Of a DNA stretch of 64,000 bases, positions 17,238-25,239 are shown one piece after another. This stretch comes from JACQFK01 sp964619955 (lineage in GTDB: Bacteria; Planctomycetota; MHYJ01; JACPRB01), in assembly GCA_964619955.1 (NCBI GenBank), contig CAZUJF010000002.1, positions 1 to 64,000 of the forward strand. Reading direction: 5' to 3'. The first letter of the stretch is position 1, and each line of letters starts with the position of its first letter. The notes below the pieces were generated by a model, which made no database searches, was not told the DNA's origin, and saw only the letters and a program-made list of their open reading frames with translations. The position numbers and the translations under genes are program-made.

Positions 17238-18419
17238 ATGGGCATCCGCTGGCGGACGCTGCTCGCCTTCCTCGCCCTCTTCACGGCGGTGTTTCTCGCC
17301 GCGGCGGCCGTCTCGACGTTCCTGGTCCAGAACGCCGTGGAGCGCCGCCTGCAGGCGCAGGTGGACCAGCTGGCCCGCCTGGTCGACGGCATGCCGCCCG
17401 CCTCCCTCGAGAACAACCTCGACTACCTTCGACGCCTGGTGGGTGCGGAGTCGCTGCGCGTGAAGCCGGTCTCGCCGCCCGCCGCCGGCTCCTACCGGGC
17501 GCCCACGCAGTACGGCGACCTGCACGTCGTGTATGCCGCCGAGGTGGTCTCGCGCGAAAAAGAGGAGGTCGTGCGGCCGCTGCTCCTGCTCGCCGTGGCG
17601 GGGCTGGGCCTCGTGGCCGGCCTCGGCTACCTCACCGCGCAGGCGGTGGCCCGCCCCCTCGAACGCCTGGCGGCCCAGGCGCGCTCCCTCCCCGCCGGCG
17701 AGGTGAAGGCGGTCGGCGGCGGCGCCGAACTGGACCACCTCGTCGAGGCGCTCAACCGCATGCTGCAGGAGGTGCGTCGCGGCGAACGCCTGGCCGTCAT
17801 GGGCCAGATGGCCGCCGGCGTGGCCCACGAACTCCGCAACCCCCTGTCCTCGATCAAGATGACCGTCCAGCTGCTGCGCGAGTCGGCGTCCGATCGCGAA
17901 CCCTACGACCGGGTCCTGGGGGAGATCGAACGCCTGGACCTGATCACCGCGGAGCTGACGGGGGCCTCGCAGCCGCTGCGCCTCGAGCAGGCGGATTTGC
18001 GGCTCGTGGTCCACGAGGTGCTGGAGCTCATGAATCCCCGGCTGCAGCATCTGGGGGTGACGCTGTCCCGCCGGGAGGAGCCGGTGCCCGCGGTGAAGCT
18101 GGACGTGGCCCGCTTCAAGCGCTGCGTGATGAACCTCGTCCTCAACGGGGCCCAGGCGATGCCCCAGGGCGGGCCGCTCGAGATCTCCGTGCTTCCGCGC
18201 CCCGGAGGGGTCCGGCTCTCCGTGGCGGATGCGGGCTCGGGGGTGCCGGAGGGCGTGAAGGACCGCGTCTTCGACCCCTTCGTGACGACGAAGCAGGACG
18301 GGGTGGGTCTCGGTCTCGCGCTCACGAAACGCATCGTGGAGGACCACGGCGGCCGGATCGGGTTCGAGAGCCTGCCCCGCGGCACCGTCTTCTGGATAGA
18401 ATTGCCCGTGCATGGCTAA
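17238..18419 (+). CDS. Membrane sensor histidine kinase (NtrB/AtoS-like)
   Basis: A kinase of 393 residues. Two transmembrane helices flank a periplasmic sensor of about 100 residues: LLAFLALFTAVFLAAAAVS at the start, and LLLLAVAGLGLVAGLGYLTA near residue 115-135. A HAMP-like linker follows. The H-box is MAAGVAHELRNPLSSIKM. The ATPase domain has NLVLNGAQAMP, DAGSGVPEG, FDPFVTTK and GVGLGLALTK. It should phosphorylate the sigma-54 regulator encoded next, with which it overlaps by eight bases. ATG 17238 is chosen over GTG 17229 because the -10 box overlaps the latter. Confidence 0.9.
   Translation: MGIRWRTLLAFLALFTAVFLAAAAVSTFLVQNAVERRLQAQVDQLARLVDGMPPASLENNLDYLRRLVGAESLRVKPVSPPAAGSYRAPTQYGDLHVVYAAEVVSREKEEVVRPLLLLAVAGLGLVAGLGYLTAQAVARPLERLAAQARSLPAGEVKAVGGGAELDHLVEALNRMLQEVRRGERLAVMGQMAAGVAHELRNPLSSIKMTVQLLRESASDREPYDRVLGEIERLDLITAELTGASQPLRLEQADLRLVVHEVLELMNPRLQHLGVTLSRREEPVPAVKLDVARFKRCVMNLVLNGAQAMPQGGPLEISVLPRPGGVRLSVADAGSGVPEGVKDRVFDPFVTTKQDGVGLGLALTKRIVEDHGGRIGFESLPRGTVFWIELPVHG
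18397..18402 (+). promoter_or_regulatory. Possible intragenic -10 box (TAGAAT) for the response regulator
   Basis: TAGAAT inside the last codons of the kinase gene ends nine bases before the ATG of the regulator at 18412. It could give a separate leaderless transcript in addition to the operon message. Selection on the kinase codons could also explain the match. Confidence 0.3.
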
Positions 18420-19779
18420 AGTGCTGGTGGTCGACGACGAGGAATCGATCGTCTGGATCTTCCGCAAGATGGTGGAGGGTCTGGGCCACGAATGCCTCTC
18501 GGCCGCGACGGCGGAGCGCGGGCTGGAGCTCGTGCGGGACGCGCAGCCCGACGTCGTGTTCCTGGACGTGAAGCTGCCGGGCATGGACGGGCTGACCGCG
18601 CTCGAGCAGATGCGCTCGCTCGCGCCGCGCGCGCGCTTCATCGTCATCACCGCGCACGGGACGCTGGAGACGGCGGTGAAGGCGGTGAAACTCGGGGCGG
18701 CCGAATACCTGCCGAAGCCCGTGGACCTCGACCGGGCCCGCACCCTCGTGCAGGAGGCGCTGCGCGGCGTGGCGGTCAGCCGCGAGGTGCAGGCGCTGCG
18801 GACGGGCAAACCCGCGACGGGCATCGTCGGCCGCTCGGCGCCGATGCAGGAGGTCTTCAAGAAGGTCGCGGCGGTCGCGGCGAGCGACGCCAGCGTCCTG
18901 CTGATCGGCGAAAGCGGCACCGGCAAGGAGCTGCTGGCCCGCGCGCTGCACTACAACAGCGCCCGCGCGAGCGGCCCCTTCGAGGCGATCAACTGCGCCT
19001 CGATCCCGGAGACGCTGCTGGAAAGCGAGCTCTACGGCCACGAGAAGGGCGCGTTCACCGGCGCGATCCGCCAGAAGCCCGGCAAGTTCGAGGTCGCCTC
19101 CGGCGGGACGGTGTTCCTCGACGAGATCGGGGAGATCCCGCTTTCGTCGCAGGTCAAGCTGCTGCGCTTCCTCGAGGAGCGCCGCTTCGAGCGGGTGGGC
19201 GGGACCGAGTCGCACGGCGTGGACGTTCGCATCGTCTCGGCCACCAACGTGAACCTCGAGGAGCGGGTGCGCGAGGGGCGCTTCCGGGAGGACCTCTATT
19301 TCCGGCTCAACGTGGTGCGGCTCGAGCTGCCCCCGCTGCGGGACCGCCGGGACGACCTGCCGCTGCTCGTCGCGCATTTCCTGGATCTCGCGCGCGGCGC
19401 GGGGATCACCGAGGAGGCGATGGAGCTGCTGCGGAACTACTCCTGGCCCGGCAACGTGCGGGAGCTCCGCAACGCGATCGAGCGCGGCGTCGTGCTGGCG
19501 CGGGGCGGGCCGGTGCGCCGGGAGCATCTGCCCGAGTCGATCGTGTCGCCGAGGCCCGTCGGGGAAAGCGATCTCGAGGCGCGGGTGCGGGAACTGGTCG
19601 AGAAACTCGCGGCCCAGGCCCCGCCCGGGGAGCTCTACCCGCAGGTGGAGGCGCGCTGGGAGAAGGCCGTGCTGCGCCGCGCGCTCGAGCTGACCGGGGG
19701 CAACCAGGTGAAGGCGTCCGAGCTCCTGGGCATCAACCGCATGACCCTGCGCAAGAAGATGGAGCAGTACGGGTTATAG
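18412..19779 (+). CDS. NtrC-family sigma-54-dependent response regulator
   Basis: A 455-residue activator with the full three-domain layout. The receiver has phospho-acceptor D52 and K102. The AAA+ domain has Walker A GESGTGKE (166-173) and the sigma-54 contact loop GAFTGA (213-218), followed by SWPGNVREL. The C-terminal Fis-type helix-turn-helix is RRALELTGGNQVKASELLGI. It should bind upstream enhancers and open promoters bound by RpoN. The kinase partner is encoded just upstream. I found no convincing -24/-12 site in the window to name a target. The last six bases overlap the convergent lipid kinase gene. Confidence 0.95.
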   Translation: MAKVLVVDDEESIVWIFRKMVEGLGHECLSAATAERGLELVRDAQPDVVFLDVKLPGMDGLTALEQMRSLAPRARFIVITAHGTLETAVKAVKLGAAEYLPKPVDLDRARTLVQEALRGVAVSREVQALRTGKPATGIVGRSAPMQEVFKKVAAVAASDASVLLIGESGTGKELLARALHYNSARASGPFEAINCASIPETLLESELYGHEKGAFTGAIRQKPGKFEVASGGTVFLDEIGEIPLSSQVKLLRFLEERRFERVGGTESHGVDVRIVSATNVNLEERVREGRFREDLYFRLNVVRLELPPLRDRRDDLPLLVAHFLDLARGAGITEEAMELLRNYSWPGNVRELRNAIERGVVLARGGPVRREHLPESIVSPRPVGESDLEARVRELVEKLAAQAPPGELYPQVEARWEKAVLRRALELTGGNQVKASELLGINRMTLRKKMEQYGL

Positions 19780-20706
19780 GGCCGGCGGCGCGATGACGCG
19801 GACCCCTCCCGGGACGAGTTCGAAATCCGCCGGCAGGAACCCCGCGGGGTCGCCGTCGATCTGCAGCGGCGCCTCCCGCCCGTCCGCCGATTCGAGGCGC
19901 ACCCGCTTCGCCCGGACGAAGCGCACGTCCGGCATCGCGTAGTGCCGGCCGGCCGCGTAGTTGACGAGCCCCGCCCAGAGCATGCGGAGCACGTCCCGCC
20001 GTTCGTGCGCCTCCTGGATCATGACTTCGAACATCGCATCGTCCGGCCGGGCGCCGGGCGTGAAGACCAGCGGCCCGCCGTACTGGGAGATGTTCGAGAC
20101 CTGCACCCAGCTGGCGTTGTCCGTCACGCGGCGGCCGTCGATCTCCACGATCATCCGCGGGGGGCGGTATTCCAGGATGCTCTTGGCGCCCCAGAGGGCG
20201 TAGAGGCCCATGTTGTAGAGCGAGGGGATCACGAAGGGCGGGGGCCCCTTGCGGGAGACGTGGAAGAGGTGCACGACGTGCGCGTCGTAGCCGGCGCTCG
20301 CGAAGAGCAGGAAGCGGCGTTGCCGGGTCTGCTCGACGGCGAGGTCCCAGAGGATCTCCGTCCCGTCGGCGAGCACGCGGGTGAGGCCGCGGGCATCCCG
20401 CGGCAGGCGGAGCTCCTTCGCGAGCACGTTGGCGGTGCCGCTGGGAAGCGTGCCCAGCACGGGTCCCCCGGGAATCGGGAGGCCGTTGACGATCTCGTTG
20501 ACGGTGCCGTCCCCCCCGACCGCGACCACGACCTGGTATCCGGCGCAGTCGGCGGCGGCCCGGCGGGCGTCCCCCGCCTTCTCGGTCCGGAAGAGGTCGA
20601 CGCTGCGTCCGCGGTCGCGCAGGAGGGTCGCGGTCTGCTGGGCGAGCCGCCACGCGCGTCCCCCGCCGGAAAACGGGTTGGCGATGATCTTGAAATGGTC
20701 GCGCAC
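19774..20706 (-). CDS. Diacylglycerol/lipid kinase (DagK/YegS family)
   Basis: A 310-residue kinase of the DAGK catalytic family. The nucleotide site is seen as IIANPFSGGG at the N-terminus, VVAVGGDGTVNEIVNGL near residue 60-78 and LGTLPSGTANVLAKELRLP. The C-terminal beta domain includes FASAGYDAHVV and PLQIDGDPAGF. It phosphorylates a lipid such as diacylglycerol or a sphingoid base with ATP at the membrane face. It starts with GTG at 20706, six bases after a TAGACT -10 box, divergent from the PH-domain gene. Confidence 0.92.
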   Translation of the reverse strand: MRDHFKIIANPFSGGGRAWRLAQQTATLLRDRGRSVDLFRTEKAGDARRAAADCAGYQVVVAVGGDGTVNEIVNGLPIPGGPVLGTLPSGTANVLAKELRLPRDARGLTRVLADGTEILWDLAVEQTRQRRFLLFASAGYDAHVVHLFHVSRKGPPPFVIPSLYNMGLYALWGAKSILEYRPPRMIVEIDGRRVTDNASWVQVSNISQYGGPLVFTPGARPDDAMFEVMIQEAHERRDVLRMLWAGLVNYAAGRHYAMPDVRFVRAKRVRLESADGREAPLQIDGDPAGFLPADFELVPGGVRVIAPPAL

Positions 20707-20712
20707 CGTCCC

Positions 20713-20718
20713 AGTCTA
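20713..20718 (-). promoter_or_regulatory. -10 box (TAGACT) of the lipid kinase gene
   Basis: On the minus strand TAGACT is followed by six bases and then the GTG start at 20706. The layout implies a leaderless message. Confidence 0.5.
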
Positions 20719-20749
20719 TCCGAGAAGTGCCTCCGATGGCGGCATCCGC

Positions 20750-20755
20750 TATACT
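20750..20755 (+). promoter_or_regulatory. -10 box (TATACT) of the PH-domain gene
   Basis: TATACT lies 12 bases before ATG 20768, so the message would have a leader of about five bases. The -35 region is weak. Confidence 0.5.
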
Positions 20756-20767
20756 GGCCGCGATCAG

Positions 20768-21391
20768 ATGATGGCCTGCCCCAAATGCACTGCCGGGCTC
20801 CCCGACGGGAGCGTCTTCTGCAACAAGTGCGGCGCCGCGCTGGCGGCCGCGCCGGAATCGCCGCTGAGCGCGGCTCCGGCCGCCAACCACGAGCCGGAGC
20901 AGGATCTCTGGAAGGGGCGCACCTCCGGGAAGGCGGACGCGCACCTCTGGATCCTCTGGTTCGTGTGGGTGGCGGGGCTCGTCTACCTCTGGTTCGGCGT
21001 GCTGCCGGCCGAGGCCCGCCGGAGGCTCTTCGCGCCCTGGATCTTCGCCGCGGCCTCGGCGCTGCCCGTGCTCGCGCTCTCCTGGCGCCTGCTCATGAGC
21101 AAGCTCTCGGTGCGCTACCGCCTCACGACGCACCGCCTCTTCCGCGAGACGGGCATCCTGCTGCGGAAGTACAACGAGCTCGAGCTCGTCCGGGTGGACG
21201 ACGTGGCCGTCCGCCAGAACCTGATCCAGCGCATCTTCAACATCGGCACCATCACGGTGATCTCCCCGAGCGATTCGACGGACCCGCGGCTGGAGATGGA
21301 GGGCATCGAGAACCCCATCGAGGTGAAGGAGCAGATCCGCACGCAGGTGCGCAAGCGCCGCCAGCGCTCCGTCACGATGGAATCCGTGTAG
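20768..21391 (+). CDS. Zinc-ribbon plus PH-domain (bPH2/YdbT-like) membrane protein
   Basis: A 207-residue protein. The N-terminal zinc ribbon is CPKC and CNKCG within MMACPKCTAGLPDGSVFCNK. Two adjacent transmembrane helices follow (WILWFVWVAGLVYLWF and WIFAAASALPVLALSW). A bacterial PH domain then begins at VRYRLTTHRLFRETGILLRK and contains LELVRVDDVAVRQNLIQRIF and TITVISPSD. Such proteins are membrane-anchored with the PH domain in the cytoplasm; their ligands are unknown. ATG 20768 follows the promoter, and a second ATG is immediately next. Confidence 0.82.
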   Translation: MMACPKCTAGLPDGSVFCNKCGAALAAAPESPLSAAPAANHEPEQDLWKGRTSGKADAHLWILWFVWVAGLVYLWFGVLPAEARRRLFAPWIFAAASALPVLALSWRLLMSKLSVRYRLTTHRLFRETGILLRKYNELELVRVDDVAVRQNLIQRIFNIGTITVISPSDSTDPRLEMEGIENPIEVKEQIRTQVRKRRQRSVTMESV

Positions 21392-21395
21392 CCCC

Positions 21396-22172
21396 ATGCC
21401 GGCGCCGCGAAACCGGACCCTGACGCTCACGGACGCGGAGCGCCGGAGCGAGGTCCCCCGGCTGGAGGCGCGCGCCGAACCCGGCCGGATCTACTGCGCC
21501 GACGCGCTGGAAGGATTGTCGCGCTCCCCCGCCGCGGACCTGGTCTTCGCCGACCCTCCCTACGACGCGGCGCCGGACTTCCACGAGGCCTGGATCGCCG
21601 CGGCCGCGAAGGCCGTCCGTCCCGGGGGCTCGATCTACGTCTGCTGCGACTGGCGCTTCTCCGGCTGGATCCAGCAGGTGCTGGGCCGTCACTTCACGGT
21701 GCAGAACCGCATCACCTGGCGCCGGGAAAAGGGCCGCGGCGCCGCGCGGAACTGGAAGCAGAACATGGAGGACGTCTGGTTCGCCACGAAGGGGAAGGAC
21801 TACACGTTCAACGTGGTGAAATGGAGGAAGCCGGTGATCGCGCCCTATCGCGTCGCCGGAAAACCGAAGGACTGGGTGGAGGCGGACGGCGAACGCTACC
21901 GCATGACCAGCCCCTCCAACATCTGGACGGACCTCTGCGTGCCGTTCTGGTCCATGCCGGAGAACACGCCGCACCCGTATCAGAAGCCGGAGAAGCTGCT
22001 GCAGCGGGTGATCGAGGCCTCGAGCCGGCCGGGCGATCTGGTGATCGACCCGTTCCTGGGGTCCGGCACCACCGCGGTCGTGGCGGCGAGGCTCGGCCGC
22101 CGCTACATCGGCTTCGAGCGGGAGGCCGACTGGGTGCGGATCGCCCTCAAGCGTCTGCGGGAACGCGCCTGA
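21396..22172 (+). CDS. Orphan DNA methyltransferase, beta-class (N6-adenine or N4-cytosine)
   Basis: A 258-residue DNA-methyltransferase. The catalytic motif IV ADPPYD comes near residue 52 and the SAM-binding motif I DPFLGSGTT near residue 218. That order defines the beta class (as in CcrM/HinfI). DPPY usually indicates adenine-N6 methylation, although N4-cytosine is possible. The target domain sits between the motifs and includes ITWRREKGRGAARNWKQN and SPSNIWTD. No restriction endonuclease is encoded nearby, so it looks like a solitary regulatory or protective methylase. It starts five bases after the PH-domain stop and overlaps the convergent nth by 26 bases. Confidence 0.88.
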   Translation: MPAPRNRTLTLTDAERRSEVPRLEARAEPGRIYCADALEGLSRSPAADLVFADPPYDAAPDFHEAWIAAAAKAVRPGGSIYVCCDWRFSGWIQQVLGRHFTVQNRITWRREKGRGAARNWKQNMEDVWFATKGKDYTFNVVKWRKPVIAPYRVAGKPKDWVEADGERYRMTSPSNIWTDLCVPFWSMPENTPHPYQKPEKLLQRVIEASSRPGDLVIDPFLGSGTTAVVAARLGRRYIGFEREADWVRIALKRLRERA

Positions 22173-22794
22173 GGCCGCGCCGGGCGCAGCCTCGCCGGAC
22201 GGGACAGTCCCCGCAGCGGGGCCCGATGGGCCGGCAGACCGCCTTCCCGTGCGCGACGAGCGCCTCGTTGATCGCGGGCCAGTAGCGCTTCGGGATCAGG
22301 CGGGTGAGTCGAACCTCGGTCTCCTCCGGGGTCTTCGTCCGCACCCAGCCCATCCGGTTCGAGACGCGATGGACGTGGGTGTCCACGGGGATCGCGTCCT
22401 GCCCGAAGGCGTAGACGAGGACGCAGTTGGCGACCTTGCGGCCCACCCCCGGATATTCCATGAGGCCCTCGATCGTGCGGGGCAGCCGGCCCCCCTGCTC
22501 CACGATGCGCGCCGCGGTCTGCGTGACGTAGCGCGCCTTCGTCCGGTAGAAGCCGATGGGCTGCAGGATGCGTTCGACCTCGCGGAGCGGGGCCCGGGCG
22601 AGCGCCTTGGGCGTCGGGAAGCGCCGGAAGAGCGCGGCGGCGATGACGTCGGTCATCTCGTCCCGGGCGCGGGCGGAGAGGATGGTGCCGATCAGCGTGC
22701 GGAAGGGGGACACGCGCCGCGCCTGCCAGCCGCCGAGCATGGTGAGCGGATAACGCCCCGCGAGGGCGCGGAGGACGGCGGCGATGCGGTTCAT
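22147..22794 (-). CDS. nth: Endonuclease III
   Basis: A 215-residue DNA glycosylase/AP lyase for oxidised pyrimidines. The helix-hairpin-helix is YPGVGRKVANCVL with the catalytic lysine in GRK, and the catalytic aspartate is in VDTHVHRVSNR. The iron-sulfur cluster ligands are intact as C-x6-C-x2-C-x5-C (CRPIGPRCGDCPVRRGC). The SARARDEMTD stretch replaces the SAQ-T-D of the E. coli enzyme and resembles archaeal-type members. ATG 22794 overlaps the purC stop (ATGA), placing it last in the pckG operon. Confidence 0.95.
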   Translation of the reverse strand: MNRIAAVLRALAGRYPLTMLGGWQARRVSPFRTLIGTILSARARDEMTDVIAAALFRRFPTPKALARAPLREVERILQPIGFYRTKARYVTQTAARIVEQGGRLPRTIEGLMEYPGVGRKVANCVLVYAFGQDAIPVDTHVHRVSNRMGWVRTKTPEETEVRLTRLIPKRYWPAINEALVAHGKAVCRPIGPRCGDCPVRRGCARRGLRRVPADA

Positions 22795-23687
22795 CCCTGG
22801 AGCGAGCGGCCCGTCAGGATGCGGAACGCCTCGAGGTATTTCTCGCTGGTCTTGCGGACGATCTCCTCGGGAAGCACGGGGCCGGGCGGCTTCTTGTCGA
22901 AGCGGATCGACTCGAGATAATCCCGAACGAACTGCTTGTCGAAGGAGGGCGGCGAGGTCCCCTCCCGGTAGCCGTCCTTCGGCCAGTAGCGCGAGGAGTC
23001 GGGCGTGAGGACCTCGTCGATGAGCGTGATCTCGCCGTCCACGAGCCCGAACTCGAACTTCGTGTCCGCGAGGATCACGCCGCGGGATTCCGCGTGCGCG
23101 CAGGCCTTGGCGTAGAGGGACAGCGTGAGCTCGCGCAGCTTCGCGGCGTGCTCCGCGCCGACGGCCTTGACGACGGCGTCGAAGCCGATGTTCTCGTCGT
23201 GCCCCGTCTGGGCCTTGCTCGCGGGCGTGAAGATCGGGCGTTCGAGCCGCGAGGCCTGTTTGAGCCCCTTGGGGAGCGGGATGCCGCAGACGGCGCCCGT
23301 CTCCTGGTAGTCCTTCCAGCCGGAGCCGATCAGATACCCGCGCGCGACGCATTCCACGGGAAAGGGCTTCGCCTTCTTCACGAGCATGGCCCGGTCGCGG
23401 AGCACGTCCTTGTGCCTCCTCACCTCCGCGGGCATCGCGTCGACGTCGCAGGTGATGAGGTGGTGTTTCACGCCGAGCCGCCCGAACCAGAACTCGGAGA
23501 TGCGGTTGAGCACCTTGCCCTTCCAGGGGATGCCGTTGCCCATGATGACGTCGAAGGCGCTCAGGCGGTCGGTGGTGACGATGAGCAGGGAGTCGCCGAG
23601 GTCGAACATGTCGCGGACCTTGCCGCTGCAGAGGAAGCGGAGGCCCGGGAGCTCGGTCTTCAGCAGGACGCTTTCGGCGGCGGCCAT
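22791..23687 (-). CDS. purC: Phosphoribosylaminoimidazole-succinocarboxamide synthase
   Basis: A 298-residue SAICAR synthetase of the long type. It joins CAIR and aspartate with ATP in purine synthesis. Motifs include GKVRDMFDLGDSLLIVTTDR, SAFDVIMGNGIPWKG, VECVARGYLIGSGW, LADTKFEFG and LIDEVLTPDSSRYWP. GGAG lies eight bases before ATG 23687. The gene follows the HPr-kinase-like gene by 14 bases and overlaps nth, so it is an internal member of a minus-strand operon. No other pur gene is adjacent. Confidence 0.96.
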   Translation of the reverse strand: MAAAESVLLKTELPGLRFLCSGKVRDMFDLGDSLLIVTTDRLSAFDVIMGNGIPWKGKVLNRISEFWFGRLGVKHHLITCDVDAMPAEVRRHKDVLRDRAMLVKKAKPFPVECVARGYLIGSGWKDYQETGAVCGIPLPKGLKQASRLERPIFTPASKAQTGHDENIGFDAVVKAVGAEHAAKLRELTLSLYAKACAHAESRGVILADTKFEFGLVDGEITLIDEVLTPDSSRYWPKDGYREGTSPPSFDKQFVRDYLESIRFDKKPPGPVLPEEIVRKTSEKYLEAFRILTGRSLQG

Positions 23688-23701
23688 GGCGGATCTCCGG
23701 A

Positions 23702-24781
23702 TCAGGTGCGGGCGATCAGACGGGAGACGTCCCGGGGGTGCCCCGTGACGACCGCGGGGCGGACCTCGTAGCCGGGGCACGGGAAATGATCGATCGGCGA
23801 GGGGACGGCGACGGGGCCGTCCTTGTCGGCCCGGAGCGCGAACACGGCGTCCACCGGGGCCGAGGCGAGGAGGCGGCCGGCGCCGAAGAGCGTCGCGGCG
23901 GGGGCCAGACAGCGCCCGTCGCTGCCGGACGTCCAGCGCAGGATCATCTCGCGGCCGCGCTCCGAGGGCAGGCTGCGCAGCCGGCCGGACGTGTCCCTCC
24001 GGCGGATCTCGTCGAGCACGGTCTGGGCGGCCTCGGCGCGTTGATCCAGGCCCGCGGCGTCGGGCGGCGGGACGTTCTCGAATTTCGCGCCGAGGATCCT
24101 CGGGATGAGATCCGGATAGTGCTCCACCGTGCAGGTGCGGAAATAGACCCCCTTCTCCAGGGCGTGCATCTGCCCCTTCGCGTCGAGCAGCAGCCAGCCG
24201 TCGGCGATGAACTTGGATCCGGCGAGTTCCAGCAGCCCCCAGGAGGGCGTGGGAACGATGACCTCCTTCGGGTAGAGGACGGCGAGGCCGCGGCCGGCCA
24301 CCTGGACGGCGGATCCGTGGAAGAGCCGCCCCTCCGGGGCCAGCACGCGCGCCAGGGATTCCATCGTGCAGGCGCGCAGATCGCCGTAGTAGGACGTGTT
24401 GATCAGGTAGGCCTCGCCCCGGACCGGATCGGCATACGAGGCCTCCGCCTCCTCCTCCACGCCGATGGCGGCATGGACGCAGACGGAGGGCGTGCGCGAC
24501 GGGGGCGCGCCGTGCTGCTCGCGCCACTCCTGCTCGGTGTGGAAGTTGTCCTTCCAGAAGTCGGCGAGATGGTGCGAGTTCGTGAAGAGGCGCACGCGGC
24601 GGCCGAAGATGAGGGCGTCCTGGATGTAGGCCTCCCTTCCCTCCAGGGCGCGGAGCGCGCGGCTGCGCACGCGTTCGCGGAGCGCGGCCTCGCCGTCGAG
24701 GGAGGGTCCGGGCTTCACCCGCGTGCGGGTGCGCGTCAGGACGTTGGAGAGGCCGATGAGGGCGCCGATCGATTCGCTCAT
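23702..24781 (-). CDS. HPr-kinase/PEPCK-fold-like protein lacking a P-loop
   Basis: A 359-residue protein without a confident family. Its middle (about residues 152-200) aligns by eye with the nucleotide-binding core of HPr kinase: LFHGSAVQVAGRGLAVL, then LLELAGSKFIADGWLLLD in place of the usual VADD element. The P-loop itself is missing; residues 170-180 read YPKEVIVPTPS. It would therefore be a degenerate, non-phosphorylating relative, which I infer with low certainty. It overlaps ruvC by four bases and lies in the same operon as pckG, an enzyme sharing the same core fold. N-terminal residues 1-130 are unassigned. Confidence 0.6.
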   Translation of the reverse strand: MSESIGALIGLSNVLTRTRTRVKPGPSLDGEAALRERVRSRALRALEGREAYIQDALIFGRRVRLFTNSHHLADFWKDNFHTEQEWREQHGAPPSRTPSVCVHAAIGVEEEAEASYADPVRGEAYLINTSYYGDLRACTMESLARVLAPEGRLFHGSAVQVAGRGLAVLYPKEVIVPTPSWGLLELAGSKFIADGWLLLDAKGQMHALEKGVYFRTCTVEHYPDLIPRILGAKFENVPPPDAAGLDQRAEAAQTVLDEIRRRDTSGRLRSLPSERGREMILRWTSGSDGRCLAPAATLFGAGRLLASAPVDAVFALRADKDGPVAVPSPIDHFPCPGYEVRPAVVTGHPRDVSRLIART

Positions 24782-25239
24782 AGTCTGTTCAGATGGCAGA
24801 TTCCCAGCGCGATGGCGTCCGCCGCGTCGGGCGGCGGCGTCTCGCGCAGGGCGAGGATGGCCTGGACCATGCGCTGGACGGTTTCCTTGGTGGCCTGGCC
24901 GTTCCCGCTGACGGCCTTCTTCACCTGCGCGGGGGCGTAGTCGTGGACCTTGGCGCCCGAGAGGGCCGCGGCGAGCAGGCAGACGGCCCGGCCCGCGCTC
25001 AGCGTGATCGCGTCCGGGGCGCTCTTGCCCACGAAGGGCTTCTCGACCGCGGCGTGTTCGGGTTTGTGGCGGGTGAAGAGCGCCTCGAGATCCCGGTGCA
25101 GCTTGAGCAGCCGCGCCGCGAGATCGGCGCCCTTGATGACGAAGACGCCGTGGTCGATCAGGACGCGCGAGCGTCCGGTCTCGGCGAGCACGGCATAGCC
25201 GGTCAGGCGGGTGCCGGGGTCGAGCGCGATGACCTTCAT
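24778..25239 (-). CDS. ruvC: Crossover junction endodeoxyribonuclease RuvC
   Basis: A 153-residue Holliday junction resolvase. The four catalytic acids are all present: D7 in ALDPGT, E66 in AVEKPF, and D138 and D141 in PPDAADAIA, matching the E. coli positions. SAGRAVCLLAA and YAPAQVKKAVSGNGQATKE are also typical. ATG 25239 gives the normal start and overlaps the pckG stop by ATGA. No ruvA or ruvB is adjacent; the gene rides in a metabolic operon. Confidence 0.95.
   Translation of the reverse strand: MKVIALDPGTRLTGYAVLAETGRSRVLIDHGVFVIKGADLAARLLKLHRDLEALFTRHKPEHAAVEKPFVGKSAPDAITLSAGRAVCLLAAALSGAKVHDYAPAQVKKAVSGNGQATKETVQRMVQAILALRETPPPDAADAIALGICHLNRL

Noticed and set aside
17238..19779. Sigma-54 (-24/-12) promoter targets for the NtrC-like regulator
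   Set aside because: No TGGCAC-N5-TTGC-like pair at a sensible distance from a start codon was convincing.
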